64,000 bases of DNA from assembly GCF_022419185.1 (NCBI RefSeq), contig NZ_JAJOZK010000004.1, positions 124,001 through 188,000 on the forward strand, in the 5' to 3' direction. The stretch is from Thermomonas flagellata (lineage in GTDB: Bacteria > Pseudomonadota > Gammaproteobacteria > Xanthomonadales > Xanthomonadaceae). Positions 53,427-63,418 of this stretch are shown here, piece after piece. Position 1 is the stretch's first letter, and each line of letters opens with the position of its first letter. The notes beneath the pieces were generated by a model. The model was not told the DNA's origin and did no database searches. It was given only the letters and a program-made list of their open reading frames with translations. Position numbers and translations under genes: made by a program.

Positions 53427-53603
53427 ATGATCGGGCGGCTGCGCGGCATCCTGGTGCACGAGGTGCCGCCGTGGCCGAAGCGACGCGATCGCCAGGCATT
53501 GCCGCGCGCGACGCTGGGCGCCCGGCCGGGGAGGGCCGGGCGGGTGCTTGCCGGGGCGATGCGGTCGCGCCATGGACGGCTGCGGCATGGAGCGGCGCCA
53601 TGA
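53427..53603 (+). pseudogene. Duplicated 5-prime end of ruvA, now a 58-codon upstream ORF
   Basis: The 16 codons from 53427 encode [16 protein letters not shown], closely matching the real RuvA start [16 protein letters not shown] 173 bp downstream. After the PPW the match to RuvA ends and the frame continues as an Arg-rich sequence to a TGA at 53601-53603. That stop overlaps the ATG of true ruvA (ATGA), so ribosomes leaving this ORF could re-initiate on ruvA. It may be a relic of a partial duplication or a translated leader. Codon differences are partly synonymous (CGC versus AGG), so it has diverged for some time. Confidence 0.7.
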
Positions 53604-54187
53604 TCGGGCGGCTGAGGGGCACCCTCATCCACAAGGCGCCGCCGTGGATCGTCATCGACGTGCACGGCGTCGGCTACGAGCTGGAGGCGCCCATGAGCAC
53701 CTTCTACGACCTGCCCGCGGTCGGCGCCGAGGTGGCGCTGTTCACCCACTACGCGCAGAAGGAGGACAGCGTCGCCCTGTACGGCTTCCTGCGCGAGGAC
53801 GAGCGGCGCCTGTTCCGCGACCTGCAGAAAGTCTCCGGGATCGGCGCGCGGATCGCGCTGGCGGTGCTCTCCGGGGTGTCGGTGGAGGCCTTCGCGCGGC
53901 TGGTGCAGTCGGCCGACGTGGCCGCGCTCACCCGCATCCCCGGGATCGGCAAGAAGACCGCCGAGCGCATGGTGGTGGAGCTGCGCGACCGCGCCGCCGA
54001 CCTCGCCGCCGGCCCCGCGGGCGGCGCGCCGCCGCCGCCGGGGGATCCGCTCGCGGAGGCGATCACCGCGCTGCAGGCCCTGGGCTACCGCGCGCCGGAG
54101 GCCGAGCGGATGGCGCGCAAGGCCGCGGGCGACGGCGATCCGCCCGAGGCCATCATCCGCAAGGCCCTGCAGCAGGCGCTGCGATGA
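53600..54187 (+). CDS. ruvA: Holliday-junction branch-migration protein RuvA
   Basis: Tetrameric DNA-binding subunit that targets RuvB to four-way junctions. The 195-residue protein has domain I (OB-fold, [18 protein letters not shown]), helix-hairpin-helix motifs in domain II ([17 protein letters not shown] and [19 protein letters not shown]) and a C-terminal domain III ([20 protein letters not shown]) that contacts RuvB. The ATG at 53600 matches the family start; an in-frame ORF back to 53471 has non-coding composition. It overlaps the stop of the duplicated leader ORF. Confidence 0.96.
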   Translation: MIGRLRGTLIHKAPPWIVIDVHGVGYELEAPMSTFYDLPAVGAEVALFTHYAQKEDSVALYGFLREDERRLFRDLQKVSGIGARIALAVLSGVSVEAFARLVQSADVAALTRIPGIGKKTAERMVVELRDRAADLAAGPAGGAPPPPGDPLAEAITALQALGYRAPEAERMARKAAGDGDPPEAIIRKALQQALR

Positions 54188-54254
54188 CCCGCCCGCCCGC
54201 CCGTGCCGGCCGCGGCCGGACTACCATGCCCCTTCCCCACCGGACCTCGCGCGC

Positions 54255-56177
54255 ATGAGCCAGCCTGCGCCTTCCGCCAGCAGTCGTCACGGGCACGGCC
54301 ACGGCCAGCCTGCCGCCGGCGGCCTCGCCGGGCTGATCGTCGGCGCGATCGGGGTGGTGTTCGGCGACATCGGCACCAGCCCGCTGTACACGGTGAAGGA
54401 AGCCTTCATCCCGCACTACGGCCTGGTACCCGACCACGACACCGTGCTCGGCGTGCTGTCGCTGATCTTCTGGGCGCTGATGATCATGGTCACCCTCAAG
54501 TACGTGGTGATCATCATGCGCGCCGACAACGAGGGCGAGGGCGGGATCATGGCGCTGATGACGCTGGCCCAGCGCACCCTGCCGCGCGATTCGCGCTCGG
54601 CCTACGCGGTCGGCATCCTCGGCATCTTCGGCGCCTCGCTGTTCTTCGGCGACGGGGTGATCACCCCGGCGATCTCGGTGCTGTCGGCGCTGGAGGGCAT
54701 CGAGGTCGCCGCGCCCAGCCTGCACCACTGGATCGTGCCGCTGGCGGTGCTGATCCTGGTCGCGCTGTTCGCCACCCAGCGCTACGGCACCGCGCGGGTC
54801 GGCAAGGTGTTCGGGCCGATCACGCTGGTCTGGTTCGCCTCGCTGGCGGTGCTCGGGGTGGTCAACATCCTGCACTCGCCGGAGGTGCTCAAGGCGCTCA
54901 GCCCGTGGTGGGCGGTGAAGTTCTTCCTCGCCCACGGCTGGCACGGCATCTTCATCCTCGGCGCGGTGGTGCTGGCGGTCACCGGCGGCGAGGCGCTGTA
55001 CGCGGACATGGGCCACTTCGGCAAGCGTCCGATCCGCTACGCCTGGTACACCGTGGTGCTGCCGGCGCTGATGCTCAACTACCTCGGCCAGGGCGCGCTG
55101 GTGCTGGAGGACCCGTCCGCGGTCAAGAACCCGTTCTACGTCGGGGTGCCGGAATGGGCGCGCTGGCCGATGATCGCGCTGGCGACCGCGGCGACCGTGA
55201 TCGCCTCGCAGGCGGTGATCACCGGCGCGTTCTCGGTCGCGCGCCAGGCCATGCAGCTGGGCTACATCCCGCGCATGCAGATCCGCCACACTTCGAGCGA
55301 CACCATCGGCCAGATCTACGTGCCCGGGGTCAACTGGCTACTGATGGTGCTGGTGATCACCCTGGTGCTGGCGTTCCGCAGCTCGACCGCGCTGGCCACC
55401 GCGTACGGGGTGTCGGTGTCCGGCACCATGCTGATCGACACCCTGCTGCTGGCGCTGCTGGCGAAGGCTAAGTGGACGCGCGACCGCTGGTGGGTGCTGC
55501 CGGTGGCGGCGGTGGTGGTGGTGATCGACCTCGGCTTCCTGATCGCCAACGGCGCCAAGTTCTTCGACGGGGCCTGGTTCCCGATCGTGCTCGGGCTGGT
55601 GGTGTTCACCATGCTGCGCACCTGGCGCCGCGGGCGCGAGCTGCTGCACCAGGAGGTGCGCAAGGAGGGCATCCAGCTGGACACCTTCCTGCCCGGGCTG
55701 ATGCTGTCGCCGCCGGTGCGGGTGCCGGGCACCGCGATCTTCATGACCGCGGACAAGGGCGTGGTGCCGCACGCGCTGCTGCACAACCTCAAGCACAACA
55801 AGGTGCTGCACGAGCGCAACATCTTCCTGACCGTGGAGACGCTCGCGGTGCCGTACGCGCGCAAGGGCGAGCGGCTGAAGATCACCTCGATCGGCGACGA
55901 CTTCTACCGGGTGGTGATCCGCTTCGGCTTCATGGAGACCCCGGACGTGCCGCGCGCGCTGATGCAGACCTGCGACCAGTGCGACCTGGTGATCGACCCG
56001 ATGGACACCACCTACTTCACCAGCCGCGAGACGATCGTCGCCTCCGCCCACCGCGGCATGCCGGTCTGGCGCGACAAGCTGTTCGCGTTCATGCACCGCA
56101 ACGCGGCGCCGGCGACCAGCTTCTTCCACATCCCCGGCAACCGGATCGTCGAGCTCGGCACCCAGGTCCAGATCTGA
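54255..56177 (+). CDS. kup: Potassium uptake protein Kup
   Basis: Single-component potassium/proton symporter of 640 residues. It has about 12 TM helices from residue 25 ([28 protein letters not shown], the family signature), [54 protein letters not shown] and a cytoplasmic C-terminal domain from about residue 435. Its place between ruvA and ruvB, rather than an uninterrupted ruvAB operon, is a recurring Xanthomonad arrangement. A His/Gly-rich N-terminus (RHGHGHGQ) precedes the first helix. Confidence 0.96.
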   Translation: MSQPAPSASSRHGHGHGQPAAGGLAGLIVGAIGVVFGDIGTSPLYTVKEAFIPHYGLVPDHDTVLGVLSLIFWALMIMVTLKYVVIIMRADNEGEGGIMALMTLAQRTLPRDSRSAYAVGILGIFGASLFFGDGVITPAISVLSALEGIEVAAPSLHHWIVPLAVLILVALFATQRYGTARVGKVFGPITLVWFASLAVLGVVNILHSPEVLKALSPWWAVKFFLAHGWHGIFILGAVVLAVTGGEALYADMGHFGKRPIRYAWYTVVLPALMLNYLGQGALVLEDPSAVKNPFYVGVPEWARWPMIALATAATVIASQAVITGAFSVARQAMQLGYIPRMQIRHTSSDTIGQIYVPGVNWLLMVLVITLVLAFRSSTALATAYGVSVSGTMLIDTLLLALLAKAKWTRDRWWVLPVAAVVVVIDLGFLIANGAKFFDGAWFPIVLGLVVFTMLRTWRRGRELLHQEVRKEGIQLDTFLPGLMLSPPVRVPGTAIFMTADKGVVPHALLHNLKHNKVLHERNIFLTVETLAVPYARKGERLKITSIGDDFYRVVIRFGFMETPDVPRALMQTCDQCDLVIDPMDTTYFTSRETIVASAHRGMPVWRDKLFAFMHRNAAPATSFFHIPGNRIVELGTQVQI

Positions 56178-56223
56178 GCCGGCGCGGGCCGCGCCGCGGC
56201 GCCCATGCCGCGGCCGATCCGGC

Positions 56224-56229
56224 GATAAT
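56224..56229 (+). promoter_or_regulatory. Putative -10 element of ruvB (leaderless spacing)
   Basis: GATAAT ends six bases (GCCGGC) before the ruvB ATG, the same spacer as at pilS, which predicts transcription starting at the start codon. Confidence 0.45.
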
Positions 56230-56235
56230 GCCGGC

Positions 56236-57270
56236 ATGACCGCCGACCGCCTCGTCGCCCCGGCCGCCAGCCGCGAGGACGACGCCCTGGATGCCAGCCT
56301 CCGCCCGCGCCGCCTGGCCGACTACCTCGGCCAGCAGCCGGTGCGCGAGCAGCTGCAGATCTACATCGAGGCCGCCAAGGGCCGCGGCGAGGCGCTCGAC
56401 CACGTGCTGATCTTCGGCCCGCCGGGCCTCGGCAAGACCACCCTCTCGCACGTGATCGCCAACGAGCTGGGGGTGAACCTGCGGGTCACCTCCGGCCCGG
56501 TGATCGAGAAGGCCGGCGACCTGGCCGCGCTGCTGACCAACCTGCAGCCGCACGACGTGCTGTTCGTGGACGAGATCCACCGCCTCTCGCCGGTGGTCGA
56601 GGAGATCCTCTACCCGGCGATGGAGGACTACCAGATCGACATCATGATCGGCGAGGGCCCGGCCGCGCGCTCGATCAAGCTCGACCTGCCGCCGTTCACC
56701 CTGATCGGCGCCACCACCCGCGCCGGCCTGCTGACCGCGCCGCTGCGCGACCGCTTCGGGATCGTGCAGCGGCTGGAGTTCTACTCGGCCGAGGAGCTGA
56801 CCCGGATCGTGCGCCGCTCCGCGCAGATCCTCGGCATCGCCTGCGACGGCGAGGGCGCGGCGGAGATCGCGCGGCGCTCGCGCGGGACCCCGCGGATCGC
56901 CAACCGCCTGCTGCGGCGGGTGCGCGACTACGCCCAGGTGCGCGGCGGGGGGGCGATCGACGCCGCCTGCGCGCGCGCCGCGACCGACATGCTCAAGGTC
57001 GACCCGGAGGGCTTCGACGAGCTCGACCGCCGCCTGCTGGGCACCATCATCGAGGCCTTCGACGGCGGGCCGGTCGGGGTGGAGTCGCTGGCCGCCGCGC
57101 TGAGCGAGGAGCGCGGCACCCTCGAGGACGTGATCGAACCCTACCTGATCCAGCAGGGCTTCCTGGTCCGCACCGCGCGCGGGCGCGTCGCCACGCCCAA
57201 GGCCTACCGCCACCTCGGCCTGGCCGCGCGCGCGCCGGCCGCCGGCCTGTTCGGGGACGGCGATGGCTGA
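56236..57270 (+). CDS. ruvB: Holliday-junction branch-migration helicase RuvB
   Basis: AAA+ motor of 344 residues that pumps DNA through RuvA. Walker A is [16 protein letters not shown] near residue 60, Walker [13 protein letters not shown], sensor 1 [22 protein letters not shown] and arginine-finger region follow, with a C-terminal winged helix ([20 protein letters not shown]). Despite separation from ruvA by kup it is intact. The ATG has no Shine-Dalgarno but a -10 box six bases upstream. The stop overlaps ybgC by 8 bp. Confidence 0.97.
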   Translation: MTADRLVAPAASREDDALDASLRPRRLADYLGQQPVREQLQIYIEAAKGRGEALDHVLIFGPPGLGKTTLSHVIANELGVNLRVTSGPVIEKAGDLAALLTNLQPHDVLFVDEIHRLSPVVEEILYPAMEDYQIDIMIGEGPAARSIKLDLPPFTLIGATTRAGLLTAPLRDRFGIVQRLEFYSAEELTRIVRRSAQILGIACDGEGAAEIARRSRGTPRIANRLLRRVRDYAQVRGGGAIDAACARAATDMLKVDPEGFDELDRRLLGTIIEAFDGGPVGVESLAAALSEERGTLEDVIEPYLIQQGFLVRTARGRVATPKAYRHLGLAARAPAAGLFGDGDG

Positions 57271-57679
57271 GCCGTTCCGCTGGCCGGCGCGGGTGTACTG
57301 GGAGGACACCGACGCCGGCGGCGTGGTCTACCACGCCCGCTACCTGGCCTTCCTGGAGCGCGCGCGCAGCGAGTGGATGCGCGCGCTCGGGCTCGGCCAG
57401 GAGGCGCTGCGCCGCGAGCACGACCTGGTGTTCGCGGTGCACGCGATGGACCTGCGCTTCCACGCCCCGGCGCGGCTGGACGATCAGCTTGCGGTCAGTG
57501 TGCGCCTGCTGGAATGCGGCGGCGCCAGCCTCGCGCTGGCGCAGCAGGTCGAGCGCGCGGGGCAGGCGCTGGTCGCGGCGGGGGTGAGGATCGCCGCGCT
57601 GCGCGCCTCCAGCTTCCGGCCGTGCCCGATCCCGCGCCCGCTGCGGGCGCTGTTGCAACCCCTGGTGGAGACCCCCTGA
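57263..57679 (+). CDS. ybgC: Acyl-CoA thioesterase YbgC (Tol-Pal associated)
   Basis: Hot-dog-fold thioesterase of 138 residues. It has the active-site Asp in [28 protein letters not shown] near residue 15, the family signature. Genes of this type head the tol-pal operon. The start overlaps ruvB by 8 bp and the stop overlaps tolQ (TGATG), so ruvB, ybgC and tolQ are probably translated from a common message. Confidence 0.95.
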   Translation: MAEPFRWPARVYWEDTDAGGVVYHARYLAFLERARSEWMRALGLGQEALRREHDLVFAVHAMDLRFHAPARLDDQLAVSVRLLECGGASLALAQQVERAGQALVAAGVRIAALRASSFRPCPIPRPLRALLQPLVETP

Positions 57680-58461
57680 TGTCGCTGTCGCTGCTGCAAT
57701 CGCTGCCCCAGGCCCTGCCCGAGCCGGACGCGGCGCACGCCACCGCGCTGGCCGGCGATGCCGCCGCCCCCGCCGCCGCGCACGCCCAGAGCCTGGACAT
57801 CCTGCAGCTGGTGCTGCACGCCAGCCTGCCGGTGCAGCTGGTGATGGCGCTGCTGCTGCTGGCCTCGCTGGCGTCGTGGGTCATCATCTTCCGCAAGAAG
57901 CGCGTGCTCGACCGCGCCGAGCGCGAGGCCGACCGCTTCGAGGAGACGTTCTGGTCCGGGGTCGAGCTGCCCAAGCTGTACGCCGCCGCCAGCGAGCGCA
58001 ACCGCAGCATCGAGGGGCTGGAGGCGATCTTCGAGGGCGGCATGCGCGAGTTCAACCGCATCCGCCAGCGCCGCGGGGTGGACGCGCGGATGCAGCTGGA
58101 GGGCGCGCAGCGGGCGATGCGCGCGGCCGCCTCGCGCGAGCTGGACGGGCTGGAGCGCAACCTCGAGTTCCTCGCCAACGTCGGCTCGATCAGCCCCTAC
58201 GTCGGCCTGTTCGGCACCGTATGGGGGATCATGATCTCGTTCCAGGGCCTGGCCAACGTCAAGGAGGCGACCATCGCCACCGTCGCCCCGGGCATCTCCG
58301 AGGCGCTGGTCGCCACCGCGATGGGCCTGTTCGCGGCGATCCCGGCGGTGTGGGCCTACAACCGCTTCGCCACCCGCACCGAGCGGATGGCGGTGCGCTA
58401 CGACACCTTCAGCGAGGAATTCGCCTCGATCCTGCAGCGCCAGGCGCACCTGGACGACTGA
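57679..58461 (+). CDS. tolQ: Tol-Pal system inner-membrane protein TolQ
   Basis: Proton-channel subunit of 260 residues in the TolQ-TolR motor that energises TolA and supports outer-membrane constriction at division. It has an extended N-terminus (about 45 residues), then TM1 (LVMALLLLASLASWVIIF), a cytoplasmic loop and TM2/TM3 (LANVGSISPYVGLFGTVWGIM; ISEALVATAMGLFAAIPAVWA) with the conserved FGTVWGIM and ATAMGLFAAIPAV motifs. The start overlaps the ybgC stop. Confidence 0.95.
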   Translation: MSLSLLQSLPQALPEPDAAHATALAGDAAAPAAAHAQSLDILQLVLHASLPVQLVMALLLLASLASWVIIFRKKRVLDRAEREADRFEETFWSGVELPKLYAAASERNRSIEGLEAIFEGGMREFNRIRQRRGVDARMQLEGAQRAMRAAASRELDGLERNLEFLANVGSISPYVGLFGTVWGIMISFQGLANVKEATIATVAPGISEALVATAMGLFAAIPAVWAYNRFATRTERMAVRYDTFSEEFASILQRQAHLDD

Positions 58462-58468
58462 GGCGCGC

Positions 58469-58924
<456 letters not shown>

Positions 58925-58934
58925 GCGGGGCCGG

Positions 58935-59825
58935 ATGAGGGAGACCCGCGCCGACACCCGGCTGGCCCTGATGCAGGCGATCGGCCTGCACCTGGTGCTG
59001 CTGTCGCTGCTGCTGGTGGGCTTGCGCGTCGCGCGCCCGCCGCCGGCGCCCCCGCGCGGGGACGTGGTCGAGGCCGACCTGATCGCGCCGGGCCAGCTCA
59101 GCCCGGCCCTGCAGCGGGCGCTGCAGCGCAGCCCGCAGGCGGAGGCGCCGAAGCCGCCGCCTCCCAAGCCGGAACCGTTGCCGACCCCGCTGCCGGAGCC
59201 GACCCCGCCGCCGGCGCCGGTGCGCAGCCTGCCGCCGCCGGTCCCGGAACCGGCGCCGGTCGCGCAGGAGAAGGTGCAGAAGGACGGCCAGGCCCCGACG
59301 CCGGCCAAGGTGCCGCGCGAGCAGGAGGAGAAGCGCCGCGCGCCGGACCAGGCCGAACTGGACGCGCAGCGCAGCGCCGAGCTGGAGAAGCAGCGCCAGC
59401 GCCAGCTCGCCGAGGTGCGCCGCCAGCTCGAGCAGGTGCGCCAGGAGCGCACCCAGGCCGAGATGCGCGCCCAGCAGCTGGCGGACGCGCGCGCCCAGGC
59501 CAGCCGCGAACCGCTGCCGGCGCCGGGGCGCCCGGACAGCCTCGATGCCAAGCGCGCCAGCTACGGGGTGGCGATCACCACCGCGGTCGAGCGCCAGTGG
59601 CTGCGCCCGGACAGCATCCGCCCCGGCCAGCGCTGCCAGGTGCTGATCGTGCAGGTGCCCGGCGGCGAGGTGGTACAGGTGCAGATCGCGCCCGGCTGCC
59701 CGTACGACGAGCTCGGCCGGCGCTCGCTGGAGGCGGCGATCCTCAAGGCGTCGCCGCTGCCGTATGCCGGCTACGAGGACGTGTTCCAGCGCCGCCTGGT
59801 GCTGTGGTTCGAGCCTTCGGAATGA
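58935..59825 (+). CDS. tolA: Cell envelope integrity protein TolA
   Basis: Links the inner membrane to TolB/Pal. The 296-residue protein has a cytoplasmic stub, one TM helix ([16 protein letters not shown]), a Pro-rich stretch (about 74-102), a coiled-coil region rich in Gln/Glu/Arg/Ala (about 115-185) and a C-terminal domain ([44 protein letters not shown]). It is much shorter than E. coli TolA (421) mainly because the coiled coil is reduced. GCGGGG precedes the ATG. Confidence 0.93.
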   Translation: MRETRADTRLALMQAIGLHLVLLSLLLVGLRVARPPPAPPRGDVVEADLIAPGQLSPALQRALQRSPQAEAPKPPPPKPEPLPTPLPEPTPPPAPVRSLPPPVPEPAPVAQEKVQKDGQAPTPAKVPREQEEKRRAPDQAELDAQRSAELEKQRQRQLAEVRRQLEQVRQERTQAEMRAQQLADARAQASREPLPAPGRPDSLDAKRASYGVAITTAVERQWLRPDSIRPGQRCQVLIVQVPGGEVVQVQIAPGCPYDELGRRSLEAAILKASPLPYAGYEDVFQRRLVLWFEPSE

Positions 59826-59901
59826 ACGCCGGTATGGCAGGATTCATGCCGGCGCGCGCGGCATGCGCGACAGTTCCGCCCCATTGCCGATGAGGACCGC
59901 C

Positions 59902-61206
59902 ATGCCCCGCATCCTGCGTCTGTTCGCCGCCGCCCTCCTGCTGGTGCTGGCCCCGCTGGCCGGCGCCCAGCAGAGCGGCATGCTCGAGCTGGACGTGATC
60001 GGCGGCCGCGCCGCGGCGCTGCCGATCGCGGTGGTGCCGTTCGGCGGCGACTGCGGGCCGACCGACGTGGCCGGGGTGGTGCGCGCCGACCTCGCCCGCT
60101 CCGGGCAGTTCCGCCCGCTCGATCCGGCCAGCCTGCCGGAGCGCCCGACCCGCGGCAGCGAGGTGGCCTATCCGACCTGGCGCATGCTCAAGCAGGACTT
60201 CCTGCTGGTCGGCCGCTGCCTGCCCGAGGGCGAGGGCTACCGCACCGAGTACGAGCTGTTCGACGTGGCCAAGCAGGAGCGCCTGCTCGGCTTCGCCCTG
60301 ACTGCGCCGGCGGCGTCGATGCGCGACGTCGCCCACCAGATCAGCGACGCGGTGTACGAGAAGATCACCGGCACCCCCGGTGCGTTCTGGACCCGGATCG
60401 CCTACGTCACCGCCACCGGCCTCGGCCGCAACGCGCGCTACGCGCTGGTGGTGGCCGATGCCGACGGCTACAACCCGCGCACGGTGGTGACCTCCAGCGA
60501 GCCGCTGATGTCGCCGGCGTGGAGCCCGGACGGGCGCAAGCTGGCCTACGTCAGCTTCGAGGGCGGCAATTCCGGCATCTGGATCCAGGACATCGCCAGC
60601 GGCAGCCGCGAGCGCATCACCAGCTTCCGCGGCATCAACGGCGCGCCCGCGTTCTCCCCGGACGGCAGCAAGCTCGCGATGAGCCTGTCCAAGGGCGGCA
60701 ACCCCGACATCTACGTGATGGATCTGGCCAGCCGCCACCTGACCCAGCTGACCAACCATTTCGGGATCGACACCGAGCCGGTGTGGAGCCCGGACGGCGC
60801 CACGATCTACTTCACCTCCGACCGCGGCGGCCGCCCGCAGATCTACCAGGTGCCGGCCAGTGGCGGCGGCGCCACCCGGGTGACCTTCGAGGGCAGCTAC
60901 AACGCCAGCGCCAGCGTGTCGCCGGACGGCAAGAAGCTGGCGGTCGCGCAGGGCGCCGGCAACACCTACCGCATCGCCCTGCTCGACCGCAGCTTGGGTA
61001 GCCCGCGCTGGAGCCTGCTCTCGCCCGGCTCGCTCGACGAATCGCCCAGCTTCGCCCCCAACGGCGCCATGCTGCTGTACGCCGCGCGCGAGGGCCGGCG
61101 CGGCGTGCTGTACGCGGTGTCGACCGATGGCCGGGTGCGCCAGCGCCTGGTGCTGGCCGAGGGCGACGTGCGCGAGCCGGCATGGTCGCCGTTGCGCAAG
61201 CGATAG
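59902..61206 (+). CDS. tolB: Tol-Pal system beta-propeller protein TolB
   Basis: Periplasmic protein that shuttles between Pal and TolA. The 434-residue precursor has a Sec signal ([21 protein letters not shown]), an N-terminal domain ([25 protein letters not shown]) and a six-bladed propeller with repeated SPDG blades ([55 protein letters not shown]). The ATG at 59902 has GAGGA ten bases upstream; an ATG at 59890 adds four residues. Confidence 0.95.
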   Translation: MPRILRLFAAALLLVLAPLAGAQQSGMLELDVIGGRAAALPIAVVPFGGDCGPTDVAGVVRADLARSGQFRPLDPASLPERPTRGSEVAYPTWRMLKQDFLLVGRCLPEGEGYRTEYELFDVAKQERLLGFALTAPAASMRDVAHQISDAVYEKITGTPGAFWTRIAYVTATGLGRNARYALVVADADGYNPRTVVTSSEPLMSPAWSPDGRKLAYVSFEGGNSGIWIQDIASGSRERITSFRGINGAPAFSPDGSKLAMSLSKGGNPDIYVMDLASRHLTQLTNHFGIDTEPVWSPDGATIYFTSDRGGRPQIYQVPASGGGATRVTFEGSYNASASVSPDGKKLAVAQGAGNTYRIALLDRSLGSPRWSLLSPGSLDESPSFAPNGAMLLYAAREGRRGVLYAVSTDGRVRQRLVLAEGDVREPAWSPLRKR

Positions 61207-61227
61207 CCCGCCGCGGCCGGGCATGGG

Positions 61228-61233
61228 TAGACT
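61228..61233 (+). promoter_or_regulatory. Possible -10 element of pal
   Basis: TAGACT, preceded by GGG, lies 45 bases before the pal ATG in the tolB-pal gap; no -35 is clear. It could give pal extra expression within the operon. Confidence 0.3.
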
Positions 61234-61278
61234 GCCACCACACGCTGTTTCCGCCACACCATCAGGACGAGGGATCCG

Positions 61279-61818
61279 ATGAAGACTTCCGCCAAGCACG
61301 TGGTTCGCCTGCTGTTCGTGGCCGCCCTGGCCAGCACCGCCGCGGTCGGCTGCAGCAAGAAGACGGTCAAGGAGCCGCCGCCGGCGCAGACCGGCCCGGT
61401 CGGCGGGGCGAGCACCACGCCGATCGCCGAGACCCCGCGTCCGGGCGCCTACACCCCGGCCGACCTCGAGACCGACAGCTGCCTGCGCCAGCGCGTGGTT
61501 TACTTCGACCTCGACCAGGACGCGCTGAAGCCGGAGTTCCAGTCGATCATCGCCTGCCATGCCAAGTACCTGCGCGACCGGCCGTCCGCGCGCCTGCGTC
61601 TGGAGGGCAATGCCGACGAGCGCGGCAGCCGCGAATACAACCTCGGCCTCGGCGAGCGCCGCGCCAACGCGGTGTCCTCCGCGCTGCAGGCCAACGGCGC
61701 CTCGCCGACCCAGCTGACCGTGATCAGCTACGGCGAGGAGCGCCCGGTCTGCACCGAGTCCAACGAGGCCTGCTGGTCGCAGAACCGCCGGGTGGAACTG
61801 GTCTACACCGCCAAGTGA
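61279..61818 (+). CDS. pal: Peptidoglycan-associated lipoprotein Pal
   Basis: OmpA-like lipoprotein that ties the outer membrane to peptidoglycan. The 179-residue precursor has a lipobox at STAAVGC (Cys about 25), a Pro-rich linker and an OmpA domain (VVYFDLDQDALKPEF, LRLEGNADERGSREYNLGLGERRANAV) with the peptidoglycan-contact residues in ADERG and RRVELVY. Two extra cysteines (VCTESNEACW) may form a disulphide. Stop overlaps cpoB (TGATG). Confidence 0.96.
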   Translation: MKTSAKHVVRLLFVAALASTAAVGCSKKTVKEPPPAQTGPVGGASTTPIAETPRPGAYTPADLETDSCLRQRVVYFDLDQDALKPEFQSIIACHAKYLRDRPSARLRLEGNADERGSREYNLGLGERRANAVSSALQANGASPTQLTVISYGEERPVCTESNEACWSQNRRVELVYTAK

Positions 61819-62654
61819 TGCGCGCGCCGATCGCCATCGCGCTGCCGGCGGCGCTGCTGGTCGCGGCGTCGCCGGCGCTGGCCCAGCGCGCCAGCTTGGC
61901 CGACCGGGTGGCGGCGCTGGAGGCGCGCGCCGCTGCCGACCAGGGCGCCACCGAGCTGGTCAACCAGATCGGCCAGCTGCGCAGCGAGGTGCAGGACCTG
62001 CGCGGCCAGATCGAACAGCTGCAGCAGCAGCTCGAGCAGCTGCGCCAGACCCAGCGCACCCAGTACCTGGACACCGACGGCCGCCTGCAGCGGCTGGAGG
62101 GCGGTGCCGGAGCCTCCGCGCTCGCCCCGGCGCCAGCGCCGGCGGCGACCGCGCCGATGCAGGCGGCGTCGCCCGCGCGTCCGCCTGCTGCCGGTGCCCC
62201 CGCCGCGACCGCCCCTGTGCCGGCCACGCCGGTGTCGCCCGCCAGCCCGCCCGCCAGCGGCGGGCAGGACGAGCGCGCCGCCTACGACCGCGCGTTCGAT
62301 GCCCTCAAGGACGGCGACTACGTCGAGTCCGCGCGCCGCTTCCGCGACTTCCTTGCCGCCTTCCCGGCCGGCGCGCTGGCCCCGAACGCGCTGTACTGGC
62401 TGGGCGAGAGCTACTACGTCACCCAGAACTACGCGCTGGCCGCGCAGCAGTTCCAGCTGCTGCTGGACCGCTACCCCAGCCACGACAAGGCGCCGGGTGC
62501 GCTGCTGAAGCTCGGGCTGTCGCAGTACGGGCTCAAGCAGTACCCGCAGGCGGAGGCCACCCTGCGCCAGGTGGTCAAGCGCTACCCCGGCACCGACGTG
62601 GCGCGCACCGCGGACGACCGCCTGCGCTCGCTGGCGCTGGTCGGCGGGCGCTGA
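61818..62654 (+). CDS. cpoB: Cell division coordinator CpoB (YbgF)
   Basis: Periplasmic Tol-associated factor that coordinates PBP1B and Tol function (E. coli). The 278-residue precursor has a Sec signal (IALPAALLVAASPALAQ), an N-terminal trimerising coiled coil (LADRVAALEARAAAD; LRGQIEQLQQQLEQLRQTQR), an Ala/Pro-rich linker and a C-terminal TPR domain (YDRAFDALKDGDYVESARRF, ALYWLGESYYVTQNYALAAQ, LKLGLSQYGLKQYPQAEATL). Start overlaps the pal stop. Confidence 0.95.
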   Translation: MRAPIAIALPAALLVAASPALAQRASLADRVAALEARAAADQGATELVNQIGQLRSEVQDLRGQIEQLQQQLEQLRQTQRTQYLDTDGRLQRLEGGAGASALAPAPAPAATAPMQAASPARPPAAGAPAATAPVPATPVSPASPPASGGQDERAAYDRAFDALKDGDYVESARRFRDFLAAFPAGALAPNALYWLGESYYVTQNYALAAQQFQLLLDRYPSHDKAPGALLKLGLSQYGLKQYPQAEATLRQVVKRYPGTDVARTADDRLRSLALVGGR

Positions 62655-62694
62655 GCCCGCCGACCGGCATTTTCAGGGGGGCAGCGCGCGCCGC

Positions 62695-62700
62695 TACAAT
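62695..62700 (+). promoter_or_regulatory. Putative -10 element of queE (leaderless spacing)
   Basis: TACAAT ends exactly six bases before the queE ATG. A TTCAGG sits 17 bp upstream and could act as a weak -35. The geometry predicts a leaderless queE transcript. Confidence 0.5.
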
Positions 62701-62706
62701 CCGCGC

Positions 62707-63393
62707 ATGCAGGCCGTCGCCGACCCGATCGCCGCGGCGGAGCCCGCTCCGCCCGCGCGGCTCAAGCTCACCGAGATCTTCCTGTCGCTGCAGGGCGAAG
62801 CCCGCGACAGCGGCTGGCCCACGGTGTTCGTGCGCCTGACCGGCTGCCCGCTGCGCTGCCAGTACTGCGACACCCCCTATGCCTTCCACGGTGGGCAATG
62901 GTGGGAGATCGACGCCATCCTGCAGGAGGTGGCCCGCCACGGCGCGCGCCACGTGTGCGTGACCGGCGGCGAGCCGCTGGCGCAGAAGCGCTGCCTCGTG
63001 CTGCTGGAGAGGCTGTGCGACGCCGGCTACTTGGTCTCGCTGGAGACTTCCGGCGCGCTCGACATCGCCGGCGTGGATGCGCGGGTGTCGCGCGTGCTGG
63101 ACATCAAGACCCCCGATTCCGGCGAGGTGCAGCGCAACCTGTGGGCGAACCTGGGGCTGCTGACCGCGCGCGACCAGGTCAAGTTCGTGATCTGCTCGCG
63201 CGCCGACTACGACTGGGCGCGCGCGGTGCTGGCCGAGCATCGCCTGCCCGAGGTCTGCGACGTGCTGTTCTCGCCCAGCGCCGGCCAACTCGCCCCGCGC
63301 GCGCTGGCCGACTGGATCGTGGCCGACCGCCTGCCGGTACGCTTCCAGGTGCAGCTGCACAAGCTGCTGTGGAACGACGAACCGGGCCGCTGA
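62707..63393 (+). CDS. queE: 7-carboxy-7-deazaguanine synthase QueE
   Basis: Radical SAM enzyme in preQ0 (queuosine precursor) synthesis that converts 6-carboxytetrahydropterin to 7-carboxy-7-deazaguanine. The 228-residue protein has the characteristic first-loop cysteines of the cluster CPLRCQYC (C-x3-C-x2-C form) near residue 47, [20 protein letters not shown] upstream of it and [12 protein letters not shown] downstream. queC follows 25 bp later with AGGAG upstream, so they form a short operon. Confidence 0.96.
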   Translation: MQAVADPIAAAEPAPPARLKLTEIFLSLQGEARDSGWPTVFVRLTGCPLRCQYCDTPYAFHGGQWWEIDAILQEVARHGARHVCVTGGEPLAQKRCLVLLERLCDAGYLVSLETSGALDIAGVDARVSRVLDIKTPDSGEVQRNLWANLGLLTARDQVKFVICSRADYDWARAVLAEHRLPEVCDVLFSPSAGQLAPRALADWIVADRLPVRFQVQLHKLLWNDEPGR

Positions 63394-63418
63394 CCCGCAA
63401 CAGGAGCCGCTTCCCGCC

